From contig JABJKG010000006.1 in the NCBI GenBank assembly GCA_018660415.1, forward strand, positions 78,448-142,447: a stretch of 64,000 nucleotides of DNA, in the 5' to 3' direction. Below the pieces are notes generated by a model. That model made no database searches, was not told where the DNA came from, and saw only the letters and a list, made by a program, of their open reading frames with translations. Made by a program: the position numbers and the translations under genes. Positions 1-10,542 of this stretch are shown in pieces. This DNA is from a bacterium. GTDB lineage: Bacteria > Babelota > Babeliae > Babelales > UBA12409. Each line of letters begins with the position of its first letter. The first letter of the stretch is position 1.

Positions 1-1
1 T

Positions 2-1444
2 GGTAAGGTTACCTTGAAGGGTGACGTTCAATATTCTCCTGAAGAGAAATTGTTACGAGCTATCTTTGGTGAAAAGTCTCGAGAAGTTCGAGATACTTCA
101 TTAAAGGTTCCGCCTGGGGTTGAAGGTACTATTGTGGACGTTAAAGTATTTTCACGTTCCGGTATTAGAAAAGATAAACGATATAAAGATATCGTAACAC
201 AAGAAACAGTAAAGCTGGATAGTGCTTTTGAGAAGCATTTAGTGCTTATTGATAGTATGATTCATAGTAAGATTGTGACATTACTGTCTGGTAAGCCTGC
301 TGTTGCTAAAACAAAAAAATCAGTTTTAAATGCTAAGGGTGCATTTGATGCGAAAGCATTAAAAGACTTAACAGTTGTTGAGTTATTGACCTTGAAGCCT
401 AAAGACAAAGATTTAAACGAACAAATGGCGCATCTTGTTCAATTACGTGATACACAGATTAGAATCTTAACTTCTCAAAAAGAAGAGCGTATCAATAAGT
501 TGAAGAAGGGTGATCCGTTAGCATCTGGTGTTATCAAGATGGTGAAAGTATTTATTTCATCTAAGCGTCATATCTCTGTTGGAGATAAGATTGCTGGTCG
601 TCACGGTAACAAGGGTGTGGTTTCAATTATTGTTCCTCGTGAAGATATGCCGTATTTATCAGATGGTACTCCGGTTGATATTGTACTCAACCCGCTTGGT
701 GTGCCTTCTCGTATGAACGTTGGTCAGATTCTAGAAACAATTCTAGGGTTTGCTGGTCGTGAAATCGGTGAAAAACTACGAGTCATGATTGAAAAGCATG
801 GTACAGATAAGGTGAAAAAGACTTTAGAAAACTACTTGGGTAAAGAATACATTCAAGAGTATGAAAAAGACTTTGGTAAGGATTCTCTTCCGGGATTAGC
901 GGATAAGATTTCTAAGTCTGGAATGCACTTTGCCACTCCTGTATTTGATGGTGCTTCATTTGAGTCTGATATTAAGCCATTGCTCAATGAGTTAGGGCTT
1001 GAATCATCTGGAAGTTATAAGATTTTAGATGGTCGGACTGGTGAATACTTAGATCAGCCTGTAACGGTTGGTAGTATTTATATCATGAAATTGAATCACA
1101 TGATCGAAGATAAGCTTCACGCTCGTTCTGTTGGACCATATTCATTGGTTACACAACAGCCTCTGGGTGGTAAAGCTCAGTTTGGTGGTCAAAGGTTTGG
1201 TGAGATGGAAGTATGGGCACTAGAAGCATATGGTGCTGCGTATACCCTCCAAGAAATGTTGACTTACAAGTCTGATGATGTCATTGGTCGTCATAGAGTA
1301 TATGAGACGATTGTTCATGGTGATGGTGATGAAATACCTGATCCAGGATTACCAGAATCATTTAACGTATTAATTAAAGAGCTTCAAAGTTTGGCACTCC
1401 AAGTCGATCTATTTAAAGCTGGTAAGGAGGAAGTCGGTGAATAA
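2..1444 (+). CDS. rpoB: RNA polymerase beta subunit, C-terminal part (5' cut by window edge)
   Basis: This is the C-terminal part of the beta subunit of RNA polymerase. The reading frame is open from base 2, where the first residues (GKVTLKG, then [13 protein letters not shown]) already match the interior of RpoB, so the gene starts upstream of the window. The TTG at 14 is not a real start. Conserved blocks are [15 protein letters not shown] near 583-630, SRMNVGQ near 709, and [25 protein letters not shown] near 1170-1240, which form part of the active-centre wall and the clamp/switch interface with beta prime. The end overlaps the rpoC start by 8 bases, the usual coupled rpoBC arrangement. 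Confidence 0.97.
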   Translation, partial: GKVTLKGDVQYSPEEKLLRAIFGEKSREVRDTSLKVPPGVEGTIVDVKVFSRSGIRKDKRYKDIVTQETVKLDSAFEKHLVLIDSMIHSKIVTLLSGKPAVAKTKKSVLNAKGAFDAKALKDLTVVELLTLKPKDKDLNEQMAHLVQLRDTQIRILTSQKEERINKLKKGDPLASGVIKMVKVFISSKRHISVGDKIAGRHGNKGVVSIIVPREDMPYLSDGTPVDIVLNPLGVPSRMNVGQILETILGFAGREIGEKLRVMIEKHGTDKVKKTLENYLGKEYIQEYEKDFGKDSLPGLADKISKSGMHFATPVFDGASFESDIKPLLNELGLESSGSYKILDGRTGEYLDQPVTVGSIYIMKLNHMIEDKLHARSVGPYSLVTQQPLGGKAQFGGQRFGEMEVWALEAYGAAYTLQEMLTYKSDDVIGRHRVYETIVHGDGDEIPDPGLPESFNVLIKELQSLALQVDLFKAGKEEVGE

Positions 1445-4400
1445 TCAAATGCTTGCTCGTTTTAAAGAGTATATTAGTACGCAGCAATTTAATGCTATCA
1501 AGTTATCTTTAGCAACATCAGAAAAGATACGTTCATGGTCATATGGTGAAGTTAAGAAGATTGAAACTATCAATTATCGTACTTTAAAGCCTGAAAAAGA
1601 TGGTCTTTTCTGTGCAAGAATTTTTGGTCCTGTTAAGGATTGGGAATGTAATTGTGGTAAATATAAACGAATGAAACACCGTGGTGTCACTTGTGAAAAG
1701 TGTGGTGTTGAAGTTATACAGTCCAAGGTTCGTCGTGAACGTATGGGTCACATTGAGTTAGTATCTCCTGTGTCACATATTTGGTATCTCAAGGGTATTC
1801 CAAGTTATCTTGGTCTTGTCATTGATTTGCCTGTTAAGGATCTTGAGCGTGTTATTTACTTTGATGCGTACATGGTTATTAAGCAAGGGAAATCACCTTA
1901 TCCTCGCAAGACTCTCTTGACTGGTGTTGAGTATGAGTCATACAAGGATGGTCATCTTGAAGATGATGAGTTTAAGGCTGAAAGTGGTGCTCAAGCTATT
2001 CGTGATATTTTAGAAGATTATGATCTAGATACTGAAATCAAAGCGTTACAAGCTGCTTATGGTAAGACTTCTTCAGTTACGACTCGTCATAAAATCATGC
2101 GTCGTATGAAGGTGTTGTCTGAACTGCATCAAGCACATATCAATCCGGATCTTATGATCCTTGAAATTCTTCCAGTGTTACCACCAGACTTACGTCCGTT
2201 GGTACCATTAGAGGGTGGTCGATTTGCAAGTTCTGACTTGAACGAATTGTATCGTCGTGTTTTAAATCGAAATATTCGACTAAAACGTTTGATTGAGATT
2301 GAAGCTCCTTCAGTTATTATTAAAAATGAAAAAAGAATGTTACAGGAATCTGTTGATGCGTTGATCGATAACGGTCGTCGTGGTCAGCCGGTTCGTGGAA
2401 CCAATCGTCGTCCATTGAAGTCATTGAGTGAAATGCTTCGTGGTAAACAAGGTCGATTCCGTCAAAACTTATTAGGTAAACGTGTAGATTATTCTGGACG
2501 TTCTGTAATTGTGGTTGATCCTGAATTACGCCTTGATCAGTGTGGATTGCCGAAGTTGATGGCATTAGAATTATTTAAGCCATACATTTATGCTGAGTTA
2601 GTACGCCGAGAATTGGCTACAAACTTACGTGTTGCAAAAAGAATGGTAGAAGATTCTGAGCGTGAAGTTTGGGATGTTCTTGAACAGATTGTACAAAATC
2701 GTCCAATACTCTTAAACCGTGCTCCTACCTTGCATAGACTTGGTATTCAAGCGTTCTATCCAACTCTAGTGGATGGAAAAGCTATTAAGATTCACCCATT
2801 GGTTTGTTCTGCATTTAACGCGGATTTCGATGGTGATCAGATGGCTGCTCACTTACCATTAAGTCTCAAGGCACAAGCGGAATCACAAGAGCTTATTCTA
2901 TCAACAAAGAACTTGTTGGCAGCATCAAATGGTAAGCCTGTTAAGGTTCCATCTCAGGACATGGTCCTTGGGTTGCACTACATGACCAAGATTCGTCAGA
3001 ATCTTAAGGGTGAAGGAACCGTGTTTGCAGATACTCAAGAAGCGGTAACAGCGTTCCAGCATGGTGCGGTAGTATTGCATTCTGCAGTCAAGGTTCGTTT
3101 GTTAGATGGTTCTATTGTTGATACGACAATTGGTAGAATTTTAATTTATGAGGCGCTTCCTCAGGGTGCGCAGTTTGAGTGGATTAATCGTATAATGCAA
3201 AAGAGTGATGTAGCTAAATTAATTGAGCGCATCTATCTTGATTTTGGTTCAAAGCCAACTATTGATTGTTTAGATAAGATTAAGAAGCTTGGTTTTTACT
3301 ATGCAACTGTTGGTGGTATTTCCTTTGGTATTAATGATTTATTGATTCCAGAGGGTAAAGACAAGATTTTACAGGGTGCAGAAGACAGGGTTAATAAGGT
3401 TGAAAAACTTTATAGTGAAGGCGTTATTACTAACGGTGAGCGTTATAATAAAGTTGTGGGAATTTGGGGTGCAACAACAGCTAATGTTGCTGCAGCCATG
3501 ATGACCACTCTTGAAGCTCAAGATGAGCGTGCATACGCAAACACTGATGGTAAAGAGGTTCCATTTAATCCGATTTTCATGATGTTAGAGTCTGGTGCTC
3601 GTGGTTCACGTGATCAGATTAAACAGTGTGTTGGGATGCGTGGTTTGATGGCTAAGCCGTCAGGTGAAACCATGGAAACTCCTGTTAAGAGTAACTTTAA
3701 AGATGGATTAAGTGTTTTTGAATACTTTATTTCTACTCACGGTGCTCGTAAAGGTCAGGCCGATACTGCATTGAAAACGGCAAACTCTGGTTACTTGACC
3801 CGTAGGTTGGTTGATGTTGCTCAAGATGTAGTGGTAACTCTCTACGATTGTAAAACATTAGGTTATACCGATCTTGAAGATATTAAAGAATCTGGTGATA
3901 TTATTTATGCAGTTGCTCGTCGTGCGTTTGGCCGTATTGCAGCTCATGATATTAAGGATCCAGTTTCAGGTGAGTTGATTGTTAAGCAAGGCTCTTTAGT
4001 TGATCGAGAAGCGGTTAGCCGTTTACTTGAATCAGCAGTAACTAATATTAAGGTACGTACAGGGTTAGTATGTCAGGCTAAGCGTGGTGTTTGTTCACTA
4101 TGTTACGGTATGGACTTATCCCGTGGTATCCTTGCTGATGTTGGTACTACTGTTGGTATTATCGCAGCGCAATCAATTGGGGAACCTGGAACTCAGCTTA
4201 CTATGAGAACCTTCCACATTGGTGGTATTGCTACTGGTGTGTCAGAATCAAGCTACGCTGCAAAGCATAAAGGAACGGTAGAGTTGCGTGGCATGCGTCT
4301 TGTGAAAAATAAGGACGGTCAAAATATTGTTCTTTCTAGAAAATCTCACTTGGTATTAGTATCTAAGGATGGTCGTGTTTTACAGGATCACCCAATTGAA

Positions 4401-5546
4401 TACGGTACTCAGGTATTTGTTGAAGATGGTCAAGAAGTTACTGTCGGAACAAAGCTGGTAGAGTGGGATGGTTCTAACAATGTTATTCTTACCGATAAGA
4501 CAGGGTATGTTCGTTATATCGATCTTGTTGAGAATGTGACATTGAAGGAAACTTTTGATGACAATGATAATGTTGCTAGTCGTTCTATCCTTGAACATAA
4601 GGGTGAGCGCTATCAGCCAGCATTAAGCATTGTTGACGATAGTGATAATGAGATTGCTCATTTCTATCTTCCAACAGGTGGGTTCATTGTTCCTGAGCCG
4701 AATCAGAAGGTTGAGGCCGGTGACGTTATTGTGAAGATGCCTCGAGAGCTATCAAAAACTAAAGATATTACTGGTGGTTTACCTCGTATTGCTGAGCTAT
4801 TTGAAGCTCGTCTTTCTAAGGATCCAGCGGTTATTACAGATATTGATGGTGAAGTGGTTATTGGTGGTTTACACCGTGGTCAACGTAAAGTTAGCGTTGT
4901 ATCGGGTGATGAATCGTTTGATTACTTTGTACCTCGTGGTAAGCAGTTAACAGTGACTAATGGCGATAAGGTTAATGCTGGTGACTTGATTACTGTTGGT
5001 GATCCAGTCCTATCAGATATCTTAAGGATATTAGGACCTGCAGCTCTAGAACGATATATTGTGGATCAAATTCAGATTATTTACCGGTTACACGGTGTTG
5101 ATATTGATGATCGCCATATTGAAATTATTGTACGTCAGATGCTTCGTAAGGTACGTATTGTTGACTCAGGAGACTCTAAGTTCTTGATTGGCGACCGTAT
5201 TGACCGTATTCACTTTAAACAAGTAAATCGGCTTTTACAGGCAGAAGGCAAGAAGGTGGCGGTTGCTAAGCCTGTACTTCTTGGGATAACTATGGCATCA
5301 TTAGTAACAGAAAGTGTTATTTCTGCGGCTTCTTTCCAGGAAACAACAAGGATTTTAGCCGAAGCAGCAATTTCTGGACAGGTAGACTACCTCTACGGAT
5401 TGAAAGAAAACGTGATTATCGGCAAGTTGATTCCGGCTGGTACTGGTATTAAGTCATTCCGAGAAAAATACATAGGCGAGGATATTTCTCGCCTAGAAAA
5501 ACAGGCCAAGGAAGAAGAACATAGCAACATGGCGAAAGGCGCGTAG
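1437..5546 (+). CDS. rpoC: RNA polymerase beta' subunit
   Basis: The catalytic beta prime subunit of RNA polymerase, 1369 residues, a normal length. An N-terminal zinc ribbon has cysteines 71, 73, 86 and 89. The Mg2+-binding motif NADFDGD lies at about 461-467. A second Cys cluster ([11 protein letters not shown]) and the bridge/trigger region ([16 protein letters not shown]) follow near 4060-4230. The start is GTG at 1437, six bases after GGAGG (1426-1430), inside the end of rpoB. The last codons run into the tRNA-Val gene: the stop TAG at 5544-5546 is bases 8-10 of the tRNA. Confidence 0.98.
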   Translation: MNNQMLARFKEYISTQQFNAIKLSLATSEKIRSWSYGEVKKIETINYRTLKPEKDGLFCARIFGPVKDWECNCGKYKRMKHRGVTCEKCGVEVIQSKVRRERMGHIELVSPVSHIWYLKGIPSYLGLVIDLPVKDLERVIYFDAYMVIKQGKSPYPRKTLLTGVEYESYKDGHLEDDEFKAESGAQAIRDILEDYDLDTEIKALQAAYGKTSSVTTRHKIMRRMKVLSELHQAHINPDLMILEILPVLPPDLRPLVPLEGGRFASSDLNELYRRVLNRNIRLKRLIEIEAPSVIIKNEKRMLQESVDALIDNGRRGQPVRGTNRRPLKSLSEMLRGKQGRFRQNLLGKRVDYSGRSVIVVDPELRLDQCGLPKLMALELFKPYIYAELVRRELATNLRVAKRMVEDSEREVWDVLEQIVQNRPILLNRAPTLHRLGIQAFYPTLVDGKAIKIHPLVCSAFNADFDGDQMAAHLPLSLKAQAESQELILSTKNLLAASNGKPVKVPSQDMVLGLHYMTKIRQNLKGEGTVFADTQEAVTAFQHGAVVLHSAVKVRLLDGSIVDTTIGRILIYEALPQGAQFEWINRIMQKSDVAKLIERIYLDFGSKPTIDCLDKIKKLGFYYATVGGISFGINDLLIPEGKDKILQGAEDRVNKVEKLYSEGVITNGERYNKVVGIWGATTANVAAAMMTTLEAQDERAYANTDGKEVPFNPIFMMLESGARGSRDQIKQCVGMRGLMAKPSGETMETPVKSNFKDGLSVFEYFISTHGARKGQADTALKTANSGYLTRRLVDVAQDVVVTLYDCKTLGYTDLEDIKESGDIIYAVARRAFGRIAAHDIKDPVSGELIVKQGSLVDREAVSRLLESAVTNIKVRTGLVCQAKRGVCSLCYGMDLSRGILADVGTTVGIIAAQSIGEPGTQLTMRTFHIGGIATGVSESSYAAKHKGTVELRGMRLVKNKDGQNIVLSRKSHLVLVSKDGRVLQDHPIEYGTQVFVEDGQEVTVGTKLVEWDGSNNVILTDKTGYVRYIDLVENVTLKETFDDNDNVASRSILEHKGERYQPALSIVDDSDNEIAHFYLPTGGFIVPEPNQKVEAGDVIVKMPRELSKTKDITGGLPRIAELFEARLSKDPAVITDIDGEVVIGGLHRGQRKVSVVSGDESFDYFVPRGKQLTVTNGDKVNAGDLITVGDPVLSDILRILGPAALERYIVDQIQIIYRLHGVDIDDRHIEIIVRQMLRKVRIVDSGDSKFLIGDRIDRIHFKQVNRLLQAEGKKVAVAKPVLLGITMASLVTESVISAASFQETTRILAEAAISGQVDYLYGLKENVIIGKLIPAGTGIKSFREKYIGEDISRLEKQAKEEEHSNMAKGA

Positions 5547-5611
5547 CTCAGGGGTAGAGCACTGCTTTGACGTAGCAGGGGTCAGCGGTTCAAATCCGCT
5601 CGTGCCTACCA
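5537..5611 (+). tRNA. tRNA-Val (GAC), CCA encoded
   Basis: A complete cloverleaf can be drawn by hand. The acceptor stem is AGGCGCG/CGTGCCT with one G-U pair, the D stem GCTC/GAGC, the anticodon stem CTGCT/AGCAG with loop TTGACGT (anticodon GAC, valine codon GUC), a five-base variable loop, and the T stem AGCGG/CCGCT with loop TTCAAAT. The encoded ACCA end is at 5608-5611. The first 10 bases are also the end of rpoC, whose stop codon supplies U8, A9 and G10. The tRNA is probably cotranscribed with rpoBC and released by RNase P. Confidence 0.95.
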
Positions 5612-5649
5612 TTTAACAAAAGACAATGGTTATTAAGGAATAAAAAACG

Positions 5650-5910
5650 ATGATAAAAGAACAGAAGAAAATAACAGAAGAATTTAAGCACCACCCAACA
5701 GACTCAGGGTCTACGGAAGTGCAAATAATTGCTTTAACAGATAGAATTGCTCAATTAAACGAGCATGCAAAGACAAACAAGAAAGATTACAGCTCTAAGT
5801 TTGGTTTACTTAAAATGGTAAGCAAGCGAAGAAAATTGATTAAATATCTTAAAAATAATAATCAAGCTGCATACTCTTCCTTGTTACCTAAAATTGGTTT
5901 GAAAAAATAA
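5650..5910 (+). CDS. rpsO: 30S ribosomal protein S15
   Basis: A small 16S rRNA-binding protein of 86 residues, close to the usual 88-89. The HPTDSGSTEVQI block near residues 15-26 and the LKMVSKRRKLIKYLK helix in the second half are typical of S15. It lies 38 bases after tRNA-Val and 26 bases before pnp. The rpsO-pnp pair is widely conserved, and PNPase and RNase E commonly control its mRNA decay. An AAGGAA at 5635-5640 is a slightly distant ribosome binding site. Confidence 0.96.
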   Translation: MIKEQKKITEEFKHHPTDSGSTEVQIIALTDRIAQLNEHAKTNKKDYSSKFGLLKMVSKRRKLIKYLKNNNQAAYSSLLPKIGLKK

Positions 5911-5936
5911 ATAACAAAAATATGATTGTGGATTGA

Positions 5937-8057
5937 ATGGGAAAAAAATTTACCTTAAAAGAACAGAATATCTCCGTTGAGATTGGAAAATATGCAAAAT
6001 TAGCGGACGGTGCTGCTTGGATGCAACAAGGGGAAACCATTGTTTTAGCAACAGCGTGTACAAGTCCGACAGATGAGTTTCCTGGGTTTTTACCATTGTC
6101 GGTAGACTACAGAGAGCAATTTTCAGCTGTTGGGAAGATTCCTGGTGGCTATCTCAAGCGTGAAGGACGTGCTAGTGATAAGGAAGTTTTGACCAGTCGC
6201 TTAATTGATCGTGCGCTGCGTCCATTATTCCCAGCTCATTACTTCAATCAGTTACAAGCAATAATTACTGTTTGTTCTGCAGATACAGAGTATGAACCAG
6301 CAACACTATCGTTGTTGGGAATTTCTTTAGCATTAACTATTTCCAAGATCCCGTTCATGGGACCTGTTGGTGTAGCACAAGTTGGTCGCGTTGATGGCGA
6401 GTGGGTTATTAACCCAACATTGCCACAACAGGCTGAATCAGATGTTAAGATCATTGTAGCAGGTATCGAGCGTGGCGTTGTCATGGTTGAAGGTGCTGCA
6501 GGTGAAATTTCTGAAACAGACTTAGTTGATGTGTTGTTTATGGCTCATGAAGCTATTAAGCAACAGATTAAGTGGCAGCTTGATATTGCAAAAGAAGTTG
6601 GTGTAGAGAAAGAAGATCTTCAGCCAAATCCTGAATGGGCTGAGTGGGAAAAATTAAGTAATGCTTTCCTTACTGATGATCGTTTAGCTACAATTTGGAC
6701 TGCAGAGAAAGTGGCTCGTAACGAAGCGCTTAAAAAAATTAAAGTCGACTTTTTAGAAGCTAATAAAGAAGCTATTGAAAAAGATGTTATCTCTGAAAAA
6801 TGGGTTAAGTATGTTTTTGATGGTTGCTTAAAAGCTAAAGTCGGGGCTCGTATTGTAGCCGTTGGACAACGTGTTGATGGTCGTTCATTTGACCAGGTTC
6901 GCGAAATTTCTGGTGAAGTTGGGGTTTTACCTCGAACTCACGGGTCTGCATTGTTCAATCGTGGTGATACACAGTCTCTTGTGTCTGCAACACTTGGCAG
7001 TGGTCAAGATGAGCAACGCGTTGAAACCTTACAGGGTGATACTAAAAGAAACTTTATGCTCCATTATAACTTCCCTCCATTCTCTGTTGGTGAAGTTCGT
7101 CCAATGCGTGGACCGGGACGTCGTGAAGTTGGGCACGGTGCATTAGCAGCGTCAGCTCTTAGAGCAGTCTTACCGACAGCTGAAGAGTTCCCATATACAC
7201 TTCGTATCATTTCAGACATTCTTGCTTCTAATGGTTCAAGTTCAATGGCAACCGTTTGTGGTTCTACATTGGCACTCTTGGATGCAGGTGTTCCAGTTAA
7301 GAAGATGGTCAGTGGAATTGCAATGGGTCTTTTACAAAAGGCTGATGGTTCATTCCAAGCGATTAGTGATATAACTGGGTTTGAAGATGCATTTGGTCTT
7401 ATGGATTTCAAAGTAGCGGGTACTGCAGAAGGTATTACTGCTATTCAGATGGATATTAAATACAAAGACGGCTTACCTCGTTCAGTATTTGAACAAGCAT
7501 TGGCGCAATCCAATACTGGTCGTTCATTCATCCTTGATAAGATGAAAGATGTTATCTCTGCTCCTCGTCCAGAACTTTCTAAGTTCGTTCCTAAGGTAGT
7601 TCAGTTCAAGATTAACAAAGATAAGATCGGTGCTGTTATTGGTGGCGGTGGTAAAGTCATTCGTGAAATTATTGAAACGACTGGTGTTACTATTGATATC
7701 TCTGATGATGGAACGGTTCAAATCTTCGGTCAACCTGGACCTGAGCTTGATAAAGCTATTGGTTGGGTTAAGACCTTGGCTGGTCAAATCGAACGTGGTG
7801 CTATCTATAATGGTATCGTAAGACGTATTGCTGACTTCGGTCTCTTTGTTGAGTTGGTTCCAGGACAAGATGGTTTAGTCCATGTTTCCTTGATCCCTCG
7901 TGATAGACAGAATCAAATGAACGTTGATTATCCAGAAGGTTCACCATTAGTGGTAGAGGTTATGGACTATGATGCAGATACTGGACGTATTCGTCTACGA
8001 CCTGCAGCGGACCAAAACCAGAACCAAGATAAAGACAAAGATAAAGATAATAAGTAG
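5937..8057 (+). CDS. pnp: Polyribonucleotide nucleotidyltransferase (PNPase)
   Basis: A phosphorolytic 3'-5' exoribonuclease of 706 residues, full length. Two RNase PH-like domains are separated by a helical linker; the second carries RTHGSALFNRGDTQ and the phosphate/metal region with GHGALAASAL. A KH domain with a GGGG loop lies near 560-610, and an S1 RNA-binding domain (RRIADFGLFVELVPGQDGLVHVS) near 620-690. The tail is a low-complexity run of Asn, Gln, Asp and Lys. No strong Shine-Dalgarno precedes the ATG at 5937, which suggests coupling to rpsO. Confidence 0.97.
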   Translation: MGKKFTLKEQNISVEIGKYAKLADGAAWMQQGETIVLATACTSPTDEFPGFLPLSVDYREQFSAVGKIPGGYLKREGRASDKEVLTSRLIDRALRPLFPAHYFNQLQAIITVCSADTEYEPATLSLLGISLALTISKIPFMGPVGVAQVGRVDGEWVINPTLPQQAESDVKIIVAGIERGVVMVEGAAGEISETDLVDVLFMAHEAIKQQIKWQLDIAKEVGVEKEDLQPNPEWAEWEKLSNAFLTDDRLATIWTAEKVARNEALKKIKVDFLEANKEAIEKDVISEKWVKYVFDGCLKAKVGARIVAVGQRVDGRSFDQVREISGEVGVLPRTHGSALFNRGDTQSLVSATLGSGQDEQRVETLQGDTKRNFMLHYNFPPFSVGEVRPMRGPGRREVGHGALAASALRAVLPTAEEFPYTLRIISDILASNGSSSMATVCGSTLALLDAGVPVKKMVSGIAMGLLQKADGSFQAISDITGFEDAFGLMDFKVAGTAEGITAIQMDIKYKDGLPRSVFEQALAQSNTGRSFILDKMKDVISAPRPELSKFVPKVVQFKINKDKIGAVIGGGGKVIREIIETTGVTIDISDDGTVQIFGQPGPELDKAIGWVKTLAGQIERGAIYNGIVRRIADFGLFVELVPGQDGLVHVSLIPRDRQNQMNVDYPEGSPLVVEVMDYDADTGRIRLRPAADQNQNQDKDKDKDNK

Positions 8058-8069
8058 ATTCTAAAACAT

Positions 8070-8151
8070 AAATACCAAAGGTTATAATCGATGGTTATGA
8101 ATATGAGATTAATTGTATTGATAAGTTTGATTAATGTAACCTTTGGTATTT
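8070..8151 (+). promoter_or_regulatory. Long-range 14-bp inverted repeat around the start of the next gene
   Basis: AAATACCAAAGGTT at 8070-8083 is perfectly complementary to AACCTTTGGTATTT at 8138-8151, with a 54-base loop. The left arm contains AAAGG (8077-8081), the only good ribosome binding site for the ATG at 8091. The right arm lies inside the coding sequence. If the arms pair in the mRNA, the ribosome binding site would be hidden. The complementarity is seen directly; the regulatory role is inference. Confidence 0.5.
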
Positions 8152-8966
8152 GTGCTGAAATAGACCCAGAATGGGCCTCTCAGGTCAGAGATCAATTGAC
8201 CGATCAAGTCGCTCAGGCCAAGGAAGACTACTTACAGACATTGAGTACTACTCCCGAGACATGGAAAGATCAGGCAGAGCTTCCTCTTGTCGATGAGTAT
8301 AAACATTCTATTATCTTATATAATCAAAAACTATTAGCTAGCAATTCTGTTGAGATATCAGCTGCTTTAAAAGAGACGGTTGATCTGTTTGCGCAGGAAG
8401 AGGGTGTTTCTATTGATATCTTGCCGCAAGCTGATGATGTTTTAACATTACAGCAGCCATTAGTTTACATTAACCCTTCACACCCTAAATTCCCTAAAAA
8501 CCCTGCACATTTGGAGTGGTTTATTTTACGTATGATCGAGCTTGCCAAGTTGGGTTATTCGTTTGAACGTTGGGTCGTAGAGATCATGGAGTTCAATAAC
8601 GCAGAAATCGTTGCCTTAACTGAAGAGGTAAGTGTTCAGAGCCTGGTTGATGCTTACATGGAAAAATATAACCTATCAGCATGCTTTGTTGATCAAGCAC
8701 AGACTGAAGATGGCGACCCCGCTCTTCTATTGAAACCAGGAGCGCCTAAGCTGCTCGAAGACTGGTCGAAGGTATGCCAGAAGGCTGTTGATATACGAGC
8801 GAGCTTACACGGGCTTAAATACGCTCAATCGGCTATCGAATATTATCAAGAGCAGTGTGATGTAACAAGTAATGAGTTGGCATCGTCGCATGGATATTCT
8901 GATGCTGAACGGCTAGAATATCTCAAAACGATCCATGATGACATGCTGGAACATCAAGTTTTCTAA
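8091..8966 (+). CDS. Secreted protein of unknown function
   Basis: I do not recognise this 291-residue protein. It begins with a positively charged residue and a hydrophobic stretch (LIVLISLINVTFG, residues 7-19) followed by Cys-Ala, which reads as a Sec signal peptide, so it is probably exported. Cys precedes Ala without a clean lipobox. The rest is helical and acidic, with Trp and Gln, and has no obvious catalytic motif. Starts at 8091, 8097 and 8103 are all possible; 8091 has AAAGG nine bases upstream. It follows pnp by 33 bases but may be separately controlled through the inverted repeat at its start. Confidence 0.75.
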   Translation: MVMNMRLIVLISLINVTFGICAEIDPEWASQVRDQLTDQVAQAKEDYLQTLSTTPETWKDQAELPLVDEYKHSIILYNQKLLASNSVEISAALKETVDLFAQEEGVSIDILPQADDVLTLQQPLVYINPSHPKFPKNPAHLEWFILRMIELAKLGYSFERWVVEIMEFNNAEIVALTEEVSVQSLVDAYMEKYNLSACFVDQAQTEDGDPALLLKPGAPKLLEDWSKVCQKAVDIRASLHGLKYAQSAIEYYQEQCDVTSNELASSHGYSDAERLEYLKTIHDDMLEHQVF

Positions 8967-8987
8967 TCTGTTACTCGACTTTCTACC

Positions 8988-9016
8988 TTGCCATTTTTCC
9001 CTATTTCGAATAGAAT
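8988..9016 (+). promoter_or_regulatory. Candidate sigma-70 promoter ahead of the leader ORF and brnQ
   Basis: A -35 box TTGCCA (8988-8993, 5 of 6 to consensus) and a -10 box TAGAAT (9011-9016, 5 of 6) are 17 bases apart. Transcription would start near 9023, upstream of the small ORF at 9059 and of brnQ. Found by eye; no experimental support. Confidence 0.5.
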
Positions 9017-9058
9017 ATTAATTATTAACCCATTTATATTCTAAACGAGGGATCAATC

Positions 9059-9187
9059 ATGGACGCAGTTCAGTCCCATCATTTTCAGTCAATTCAGTTT
9101 CAAAACTCAGTAGTCGTCTCTTTTCTAGTCTGGCTTATGCCTGTCTATATTATGCGTGTACTGCGCATGTTTATTATTTCCTTCTAA
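9059..9187 (+). CDS. Small hydrophobic ORF upstream of brnQ (leader peptide or small membrane protein)
   Basis: A 42-codon ORF starting ATG at 9059 with GAGG (9047-9050) at good spacing. Residues 18-42 are strongly hydrophobic (for example VVVSFLVWLMPVYIM) and 14 of 42 residues are Ile, Leu or Val. It lies between a good promoter and brnQ, a branched-chain amino-acid carrier. It could be a leader peptide that senses charging of branched-chain tRNAs, or a single-pass small membrane protein. I see no clear attenuator with a T-run before brnQ, so the leader idea is weak. Confidence 0.4.
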   Translation: MDAVQSHHFQSIQFQNSVVVSFLVWLMPVYIMRVLRMFIISF

Positions 9188-9267
9188 TCCATTTTTTTTC
9201 GTAATTTATAAAATTTATTTTTTGGTCATCAGGACGTTATTCTGTTGGCTGCAACTGAGAGGATCTC

Positions 9268-10449
9268 ATGAAGAGATTATTGAAATCTGATATTGTTACT
9301 GTTGGTCTTGCGATATTTTCCATGTTATTTGGTGCGGGAAACCTTATATTTCCTATTGGCGTTGGTCTTAACTCTGGGATACATATCATTTTTGGTATGG
9401 CTGGTCTTTTATTGTCAGCAGTAGTTTTACCGCTTATTGGTCTTATTGCTATGATTTTGTTTAATGGTGACTACCGTAGCTTTTTTGATCGTATAGGAAG
9501 AGCTCCTGGGTCTTTGCTTCTATTGGCTTGTATCGTTGTTGTTGGACCAGGATTGGCAATTCCACGAATTGTAAGCGTGTCCTATGAGATGATGAGTCCT
9601 TTTTTACCTGCTATGCCGATATATGTATTTGCCTTGATTTTCCTTGGAATAACCTTTCTTCTTACCTTTAGAGAAAGTAAAATTGTAGACGTTTTGGGTA
9701 AATATATAAGTCCTGCTCTATTAACAGCTTTAGTGATTATTATTGTTCGAGGACTTTGGACTGCCGAGTCTGTGGTTCCTACCACAGGTACCCCGGGCAC
9801 ACTATTTACTCAAAGTTTTATGAAGGGATTTGGAACGTTAGACTTGCTAGGATCAATATTTTTCTGTTCCATCATTCTTTTGCTTTTACGAGAAAAGCTA
9901 GGTGAAAAAGGCCGGTCAGATCAAAAGAAGCTTGCTCTTTTAGGTCTTAAAGCTGGCGGCTTAGGGATTATTCTTTTGGGATTAGTATATATAGGCATGG
10001 GATTATTAGGTGCGTTTCATGGCCATGGCTTAGATGGTAATTTAGGTCAATTGTTTAGTCTTGTATCGTTTAGAATTTTAGGAAGCTATGGTGCATTCAT
10101 TATTGGTGTTGCTGTGCTGATGGCTTGTTTTTCAACGTCGATAGCATTGAGCGCCGTTGTTGCTGAATATGTAGAGCGTGATATTTTTAATAAACGAATA
10201 AACTTTGTAACCTCACTTACTATAGTTTTATTATTATGTATTCCATTATCAATTTATGGCCTTGATCGGGTGTTAGAGATTACAGCCGGTTCAATCGTGA
10301 TGATTGGTTATCCTATTATTATTGCATTAACGTTTTGTAATATTGCATACAAATGGTTTGGCTTTAAACTAGTTAAAGGGCCGGTGGCTGCTGTAGGTAT
10401 CTTTGCATTTATTTCATATAACTGGTCTACCATTTCCACGTTGTTTTAA
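9268..10449 (+). CDS. brnQ: Branched-chain amino acid:cation symporter BrnQ
   Basis: An inner-membrane carrier of 393 residues that imports Leu, Ile and Val with Na+ or H+. The family signature FSMLFGAGNLIFP lies at residues 17-29, and about a dozen hydrophobic segments span the length, as usual for the LIVCS family. The length is slightly under the usual 430-440. GAGAGGA ahead of the ATG at 9268 is a good ribosome binding site. A stem-loop at 10473 closes the unit. In a reduced genome this suggests reliance on external branched-chain amino acids. Confidence 0.93.
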   Translation: MKRLLKSDIVTVGLAIFSMLFGAGNLIFPIGVGLNSGIHIIFGMAGLLLSAVVLPLIGLIAMILFNGDYRSFFDRIGRAPGSLLLLACIVVVGPGLAIPRIVSVSYEMMSPFLPAMPIYVFALIFLGITFLLTFRESKIVDVLGKYISPALLTALVIIIVRGLWTAESVVPTTGTPGTLFTQSFMKGFGTLDLLGSIFFCSIILLLLREKLGEKGRSDQKKLALLGLKAGGLGIILLGLVYIGMGLLGAFHGHGLDGNLGQLFSLVSFRILGSYGAFIIGVAVLMACFSTSIALSAVVAEYVERDIFNKRINFVTSLTIVLLLCIPLSIYGLDRVLEITAGSIVMIGYPIIIALTFCNIAYKWFGFKLVKGPVAAVGIFAFISYNWSTISTLF

Positions 10450-10472
10450 TATTATTATAGTACCATTTAAAA

Positions 10473-10505
10473 AATGGCCTCCAAATAATTTATTTGGGGG
10501 CCATT
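10473..10505 (+). terminator. Stem-loop after brnQ
   Basis: AATGGCCTCCAAATAA pairs with TTATTTGGGGGCCATT with a very short loop and one wobble. The T-run that follows is interrupted (ACTTTATCGTTTTT), so it may be a terminator or a stabilising 3' hairpin. Confidence 0.6.
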
Positions 10506-10542
10506 ACTTTATCGTTTTTGCAAAAAGGAATATACTGAGGGT

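Noticed and set aside
7064..7868. Two minus-strand open frames over 110 residues inside pnp
   Set aside because: They mirror codon bias of the real gene and carry no protein signature.
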